From Lentisphaerota bacterium (GTDB taxonomy: Bacteria > Verrucomicrobiota > Lentisphaeria > Victivallales > Victivallaceae), in contig JAAEMX010000305.1 of the NCBI GenBank assembly GCA_024225035.1, positions 1 to 55,304 on the forward strand: a stretch of 55,304 nt of DNA. Reading direction: 5' to 3'. Below the pieces are notes generated by a model. It saw only the letters and a program-made list of their open reading frames with translations. It ran no database searches and was not told the DNA's origin. Every line of letters begins with the position of its first letter. The first letter of the stretch is position 1. Shown here piece after piece: positions 51,002 through 55,304 of this stretch. The translations under genes were made by a program, and so were the position numbers.

Positions 51002-51317
51002 TATTTTACTGATTTTGGTTGCCTTTACAAATGCTGCCGGTCTGACACTCTTTAAAAAAGCTGCTGTAAAAGATGTTGGCATTTTAAGCAAGGTTTTTGA
51101 TTTTTATTTTATTACAGGGTGTTCATTATTGGCTCTGTCACCAATTATTATGGCGATTGCATCTCGTTATGCAACATTCAGCAAAATGTATTGTTTTACG
51201 TCCCTTAGTTACGTTTTTATTCTAATATTTGCGCGTTTTACATTGAAAGAGGAAATTGATTTACCTAAAATACTTGGAACACTTCTTATCATTGTTGGGT
51301 TAATTCTGATGCAGTAG
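50994..51317 (+). CDS. EmrE/ArnF-like 4-TM membrane protein
   Basis: ATG 50994 (or GTG 50991) follows AAGGAG and overlaps the upstream gene. The 107-residue product has four membrane helices with LFKKAAVKDVG after TM1, YATFSKMYCFTSLSYVFILI and a final KEEIDLPKILGTLLIIVGLI helix. It resembles its upstream neighbour in layout and belongs to the same EmrE-like group. The pair likely forms a heterodimer that flips the sugar carrier made by the GT2 enzyme toward the GT39 transferase. It is the last gene before a bidirectional terminator. Confidence 0.78.
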   Translation: MANILLILVAFTNAAGLTLFKKAAVKDVGILSKVFDFYFITGCSLLALSPIIMAIASRYATFSKMYCFTSLSYVFILIFARFTLKEEIDLPKILGTLLIIVGLILMQ

Positions 51318-51356
51318 TATGGCAAAAGACTGACTTTTGACTGAAGAACATGAAAA

Positions 51357-51388
51357 AAGGTCTGCTGCATTTATTTGCGGCAGACCTT
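51357..51388. terminator. Bidirectional terminator between the glycosylation module and the GH20 gene
   Basis: AAGGTCTGCTGC (51357-51368) pairs with GCGGCAGACCTT (51377-51388), with one G-U pair and an 8-base loop. It is followed by AATTGTTTT on plus and by six T on minus, which serves both converging transcripts. Confidence 0.85.
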
Positions 51389-51439
51389 AATTGTTTTATC
51401 ACATTTAGGCAGAAGCTTAAGTTAAAAATTCGGATCTTC

Positions 51440-53881
51440 TTACTTTACTTCCTTTTGTATACCGTTGGGGTAACCTCTGTATTTTACATTGTAAGATTTA
51501 CTCAGATAGCCTAGGAAGCCGTTTTGATCTAAGCCCAGCCTCTTGGATAGACTTAGCCAGTTAACCTGATACGATGAGCTGTTCTCAGTACTTACAGTTA
51601 CGGCTTGTGGAGCCCATGCTGCCTCTGCTAACCCGCACATTTTGGGCAAAGCCATGTAAAACAGATGCCTTTCATTTGGTATATTTTCTGACCATAATGC
51701 TCCTTCAATGCCTTTAATGTAATTCACATAATCGGAGGCAATACTATCTGAAGTTTTAGTTACATTTGCTGCAGACTTTAAAGCAGCATTTGTGTCAAGA
51801 AATTTTCCGGCCCATGGAAATCCTGGTTCCCATTTGTCAGGAGTGTATGCAAGGTCAAAATAGGTGTTATCTGCAAAAGCGAGAACAATAGGATACTTCT
51901 GTCTTACCAGCATTTGAGCTTGCTCAATACCGTTATCAGATGGAATCCATACCCAGACATGTCCAGTTTTCTCAGAAGGTACCGCGTTTTCCGGAAGAAT
52001 AGAACTATCATCTTCCTGAACAAACTGTTGCCATCCGGACATTACAATGCCTGACAAGTTATTTGAGAGCTGTTGAAAGAAATATTGTGATTTCTGAAGA
52101 GCTGTTTTATTTGCCCATACTCCAGTAGCGGCAGGGTCGTTTGTCCATGCATATGCAGAAACTTCATCTCCACCGACACTTACTTCATTATTGATGCTGT
52201 ATTCTGTAGTCTGGTTATTGAATAACGCTGCGGTGTCTTCGATAATCATATTCATTATCCAGGTGAAGAGGCGCCCTTGTGCAACGGAACTGTTGTACAG
52301 GCAAACAGGTATAACTCCATCCGTAAAACCTTGAACAGTTATATATTCACTTGTGTCATCCGGATTGATGAAGGCTTTAACATAGGAATAAACCAATGCT
52401 CTGGCGTGTCCCGGGAGGTCAAGCTCGGGAATAATTGTTATTTGACGGTTGTTGGCGTACTTTATAAGCTTCCTTATATCTCTTGAGGTATAATAATGAT
52501 AGTAATAATCCTGTGCTTTGGTGTAGTTTTCCAATGTGCTTTGTGAGGGATCAAAACTTTGATAGTTTGTAATGTCAAGGTTTCCTTGAATTAGCATTCC
52601 CGGAGTAAGATTGGAACGCTGGTCAATTCCTCTTCCTGCTCCCTTGTATAAAAATGAGAGATTGTCCAGCATAAGCCTCCAGCCTTCGTCGTCACTGAAA
52701 TGGATATGCAGAGTGTTGAGTTTTTGCGCTGCCATTACATCTATGAGCCTTTGAATAGTGGCAACAGAAAAATAATGACGTGATACATCAAGAAGAATAC
52801 CACGATATTTAAAGCGGGGGTAGTCAATTATTCTAAGGGCTGGTATTGGTTGCGGATTGGTTAAATGATTATTCAATAATACCTTAAGGGTCTGGATGCC
52901 GTAGAAAAAACCAGCAGGCCGTAAAGCTGCAATTTCAATTCTGTTTCTATCTACTGTTAATGAATAACCCTCAGGGTTATTATCAATAATACTGCCGTCT
53001 TCCATTTTAGTTAAGACAATTGCAGGCCCCGTGTTTTGCTCATAAGTATTTTCAAAAATAGTGCTGCTTATACCAACTTTCTCAGAGGCTAAATAACTTT
53101 GAAGCTGTTCAGCTACGCCTTTCAGATTTAAATCACGACGGTCGGTTGGTATATGAATATTTAACTTGTCTCCGGCGATAAATTCACCAGAATTCTCCAG
53201 CTTTTCAGTTTTAACTGGAGTTGGTACTAAATTATAGTTGTCAGCCAAAGTCGTATTAGTATTTGATTCAGCCAGGTTATCTTGGTTATGTTGTGACACT
53301 TCCCTGTCTATCGAATCCTGAACATAGCCGCCAATTGTGTAATCTTTAGGTGTCGTGGTTATATTTTTAACGTTCCTGTCTGCAGGATTTCCAATAACCA
53401 TGAAAAAACTTTGCGGCATCGAAGAATAATTCGTAGGAGCCCATTGGTTATTGTTTTTCATTGTAACCTTGTATGTGTGCCCTGGTGTAAGATCATATTT
53501 TTCAGCTGCTTTTAGTACTGTCAAATATCCAGCAGTTAAATTAGTTCCTGGCCTGTCAATTCTTTCTTGAGCAGTAACCAGTTTGCATTCATTTGCTTTT
53601 TTACCTGAAGAAACATCCAGAATAGTCATCTTCAAATCAGGGTTAACATTACCATTGGCAACAGTTTCAAAGGTTCTAGGTATGTAATAGCCCAACATCC
53701 AGCTGCTTAATGTTGAACTGTAGTCTACATTCAGGAAGAATGAAAGGTCGAAGTTGGCGCCTTCACCTTGCTCCGATCTGATATTAGTTATTTTGAAATT
53801 ATTGTTGTCTGATGACCCCCAAAGTAAGTTTCCCTGGAATAGCAATATTAAAGCTAAATAAGCGGCACATCTTCTAAGCAT
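51440..53881 (-). CDS. GH20 beta-N-acetylhexosaminidase (chitobiase-like)
   Basis: The 813-residue secreted enzyme has a signal peptide (1-22, ending LLWGS). It has an N-terminal CHB_HEX-type carbohydrate-binding domain (about 30-180, with the LDLSFFL-like opening and TVTMK strands) and a GH20 N-terminal domain (about 215-345). The catalytic barrel covers about 355-790. The catalytic pair is Asp572-Glu573 in SVGGDEVSAYAW; LHIHFSDDEGWRLML and PELDLPGHARALV are barrel motifs. It releases GlcNAc from chitobiose or other glycans, probably in the periplasm. AAGGAG nine bases before ATG sets the start. No chitinase or GlcNAc gene is adjacent. Confidence 0.9.
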   Translation of the reverse strand: MLRRCAAYLALILLFQGNLLWGSSDNNNFKITNIRSEQGEGANFDLSFFLNVDYSSTLSSWMLGYYIPRTFETVANGNVNPDLKMTILDVSSGKKANECKLVTAQERIDRPGTNLTAGYLTVLKAAEKYDLTPGHTYKVTMKNNNQWAPTNYSSMPQSFFMVIGNPADRNVKNITTTPKDYTIGGYVQDSIDREVSQHNQDNLAESNTNTTLADNYNLVPTPVKTEKLENSGEFIAGDKLNIHIPTDRRDLNLKGVAEQLQSYLASEKVGISSTIFENTYEQNTGPAIVLTKMEDGSIIDNNPEGYSLTVDRNRIEIAALRPAGFFYGIQTLKVLLNNHLTNPQPIPALRIIDYPRFKYRGILLDVSRHYFSVATIQRLIDVMAAQKLNTLHIHFSDDEGWRLMLDNLSFLYKGAGRGIDQRSNLTPGMLIQGNLDITNYQSFDPSQSTLENYTKAQDYYYHYYTSRDIRKLIKYANNRQITIIPELDLPGHARALVYSYVKAFINPDDTSEYITVQGFTDGVIPVCLYNSSVAQGRLFTWIMNMIIEDTAALFNNQTTEYSINNEVSVGGDEVSAYAWTNDPAATGVWANKTALQKSQYFFQQLSNNLSGIVMSGWQQFVQEDDSSILPENAVPSEKTGHVWVWIPSDNGIEQAQMLVRQKYPIVLAFADNTYFDLAYTPDKWEPGFPWAGKFLDTNAALKSAANVTKTSDSIASDYVNYIKGIEGALWSENIPNERHLFYMALPKMCGLAEAAWAPQAVTVSTENSSSYQVNWLSLSKRLGLDQNGFLGYLSKSYNVKYRGYPNGIQKEVK

Positions 53882-54245
53882 ATTAAAATCTCCTTATCTG
53901 TTCTAATTTTAATCTGTAATTAATTTAGAATAATCTTTTTTTAAATCGCTTTAGTAAATTGCGAAATAAATCAACTATTATATAAAAAATGGAAATAAGA
54001 GCTATAGTTTTTTAGGACATTATATTTCGACATTTTGTTCAATTGATTTGTCAGGCTAGAAAATGGGCAAATTTTTGCTGACATGTTTCTGGATACTGTA
54101 GATTGCGGTTGTTGATTATTTAGGAACTTTCTGAATAATTGATATTGAGTTTTTAACTAGCCACCAACGATATGTAAGTATTAAGATCATTGAATTGCAG
54201 TTGTGTTTTGTTACAAAATATTTAATTTTATTTTTATGAGTCCCT
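53882..54245. other. AT-rich gap upstream of the GH20 gene
   Basis: About 360 bases hold no recognisable gene, repeat or strong hairpin. The left end must carry the GH20 promoter. Confidence 0.5.
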
Positions 54246-54689
54246 TTATTTCTTATCCGGGTAAAGATTTTTTTTGATATATCTATAACAAGATTTTTTT
54301 TGTAAATATTTTCTAATGCGTTGGATTATGTTAAAAGTCTTTTTTATTATGCCCCATCTTATCTCTTCATAGGCTTGCCAATGAAATAAAGCAGCTTCAA
54401 TTTCTACATTCAACATTAAATGAATATATTGAGATTTCGAAATTGCTCTTTTTTGAGCATCTTTTACTATTTGCTGGTATTTTTCTTTACTCGTAAGGAC
54501 TCTTAATTCATGTACATAACTAAGGGCTATTTTTATTGGAGGTTGGGATATATCTATATTTATAATTCGGTTTTTAATATCAGTATTAGAAATATCTGGA
54601 TGAGTATGATGTTCTCTGACGGTGGGTTTAAGTTTAGACTCAAGTTTCACTGCGGTAGGTGACTTTTCGAAATATCTTCGCCAATGCAT
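54246..54689 (-). CDS. Uncharacterised protein with degenerate HExx-type motif
   Basis: In this 147-residue protein, AAGGGGG about six bases before ATG 54689 is a good ribosome site. The middle reads IALSYVHELRVLTSKEKY, then about 25 residues later NVEIEAALFHWQAYEEI. The order HEL...(E/R)xEAxA resembles zinc-metallopeptidase domains of the DUF6782 type found in toxins and effectors, but the second zinc histidine of HExxH is replaced by leucine. It may be inactive or the likeness may be chance. The C-terminus is very basic. No signal peptide. No neighbour explains it. Confidence 0.5.
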   Translation of the reverse strand: MHWRRYFEKSPTAVKLESKLKPTVREHHTHPDISNTDIKNRIINIDISQPPIKIALSYVHELRVLTSKEKYQQIVKDAQKRAISKSQYIHLMLNVEIEAALFHWQAYEEIRWGIIKKTFNIIQRIRKYLQKKSCYRYIKKNLYPDKK

Positions 54690-54899
54690 ATTTGCCCCCT
54701 TGTGTTATTTGTATTACAATAAGGTATGAGACATTTAAATTTACTGCAAATGTTCCATGAATTTAATGCTTTTGGAGTATTATGTCGTATTATTTTATTT
54801 TCTATAAATTAATACCTTGGATAGTGGTTAAATTGAAGAATCGAATAAGTCGGTGAGAATTAGAAAAAATTACGAATAAAATTGAAGAAGATAAAGATT

Positions 54900-55064
54900 A
54901 TGAGCAGTGAATACAAGTATTTTTATAAAGAAGGCATTCCAGATAATTCATCCCGTATTCAATACTGGTAGATATACTTAAAGCAATTGATAGATGATTT
55001 TCTGGATAGATATATTATGATTGAAAAAGATGATAATGCCAGTTACATGGTAAGTTTGATATGA
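54900..55064 (+). pseudogene. Short decayed frame with internal TAG
   Basis: MSSEYKYFYKEGIPDNSSR runs to TAG at 54969-54971, then the same frame continues as IYLKQLIDDFLDRYIMIEK to TGA at 55064. There is no ribosome site. The rest of 54690-55164 holds nothing recognisable, so this looks like degraded sequence beside the IS element. Confidence 0.25.
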
Positions 55065-55164
55065 TTCAAATGAATAAGATAAATTAATGCTACTTGCCAA
55101 GTAGAATCAGGATCAACAGCTATTCTCATCGATGGTTTTAGTGAGGGAATAGTCAATTACGTCT

Positions 55165-55304
55165 TGTAGTGCACCCCATTTGTCAATGGCGGCACTACAT
55201 ATAAGTGAGAAAAATTTTGATTTTTCATTTAAGCACCTCATGCCGCAACATTGAACCATCTTTCATACTCATATGGAGTCATATAAGCTAAGGTCGAATG
55301 AGGA
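55165..55304 (-). mobile_element. IS3-family insertion sequence, right end (truncated by the window)
   Basis: The element end starts TGTAGTGCACCCCA at 55165, resembling the TGTaxTGCACCC termini of IS150/IS3-group elements. The 3' end of an IS3-type transposase frame follows on the minus strand and runs out of the window. A TGTAGTGC/GCACTACA hairpin (55165-55172 with 55192-55199) lies at the tip. Confidence 0.75.
55238..55304 (-). CDS. IS3-family transposase OrfB, C-terminal fragment
   Basis: The last 22 codons read PHSTLAYMTPYEYERWFNVAA and then stop (TGA at 55238-55240). PHSxLxYxTPxE(Y/F)E is the hallmark C-terminus of the IS3-family integrase-type transposase. The rest of the gene lies beyond the window. 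Confidence 0.85.
   Translation of the reverse strand, partial: PHSTLAYMTPYEYERWFNVAA

Noticed and set aside
1..55304. CRISPR array or rRNA genes
   Set aside because: No regularly spaced direct repeats with unique spacers and no rRNA-like conserved stretches were seen on either strand.

Overview
The window reads as a Gram-negative, AT-rich chromosome. Lipoprotein signal peptides with clear lipoboxes, Lgt, a BamE-like lipoprotein, a P2-type prophage tail end and a GH20 chitobiase all point that way. I tentatively favour the PVC superphylum (Lentisphaerota-like) because of a DUF6655-type lipoprotein and the general gene mix. No rRNA or marker gene in the window settles the taxonomy.

Layout. 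1-2109 is the right end of a P2-like prophage or phage-tail locus: the end of gpX, gpD, a small protein with phospholipase A2-like motifs, and a probable spanin pair. 2110-24472 is mostly ordinary chromosome. It holds a SulP anion transporter behind an attenuator-like hairpin, an LCAT-like lipase lipoprotein, and a divergent signalling locus (hybrid histidine kinase facing a response regulator, PP2C phosphatase and STAS antagonist). It continues with a ceramidase-like hydrolase, a two-subunit class I fumarase/tartrate dehydratase with a divergent LysR regulator, an orphan 556-residue protein, apbE, a GxQxG-repeat protein, purU, an operon of a DUF368 flippase, lgt and rluD, a tRNA-Gln(TTG), about 1 kb of decayed sequence, and a BamE-like lipoprotein.

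24572-47237 is accessory in character: long AT-rich gaps, orphan proteins and transport or biosynthetic genes. It includes a rifampin-phosphotransferase-like PEP-utilising enzyme, an opine-dehydrogenase-like enzyme followed by a DHA2 exporter, a SAM methyltransferase, an EamA transporter, and a four-gene operon of GT4, GT2, HemW-like radical SAM and MFS genes. Interspersed are proteins that look like host-directed or toxin-like enzymes. One is a permuted-papain-like protein with a frameshift near its start. One has a Cys-His-Asp triad pattern. Two are diverged paralogues that each carry two GX2H motifs about 200 residues apart, the signature of the TIKI/TraB/EreA/ChaN superfamily. These are the most interesting unexplained genes in the window.

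48054-51317 is a compact lipid-linked glycosylation module resembling ArnT-ArnC-ArnE-ArnF: a GT39 membrane transferase, a DPM1-like GT2 interrupted by one in-frame TAG, and two overlapping 4-TM EmrE-like proteins. A GH20 hexosaminidase, a small HExx-containing protein, decayed sequence and the end of an IS3-family element close the window. Three places show a reading frame broken by a single in-frame TAG, but TAG also ends intact genes here, so mutation is the simpler explanation.
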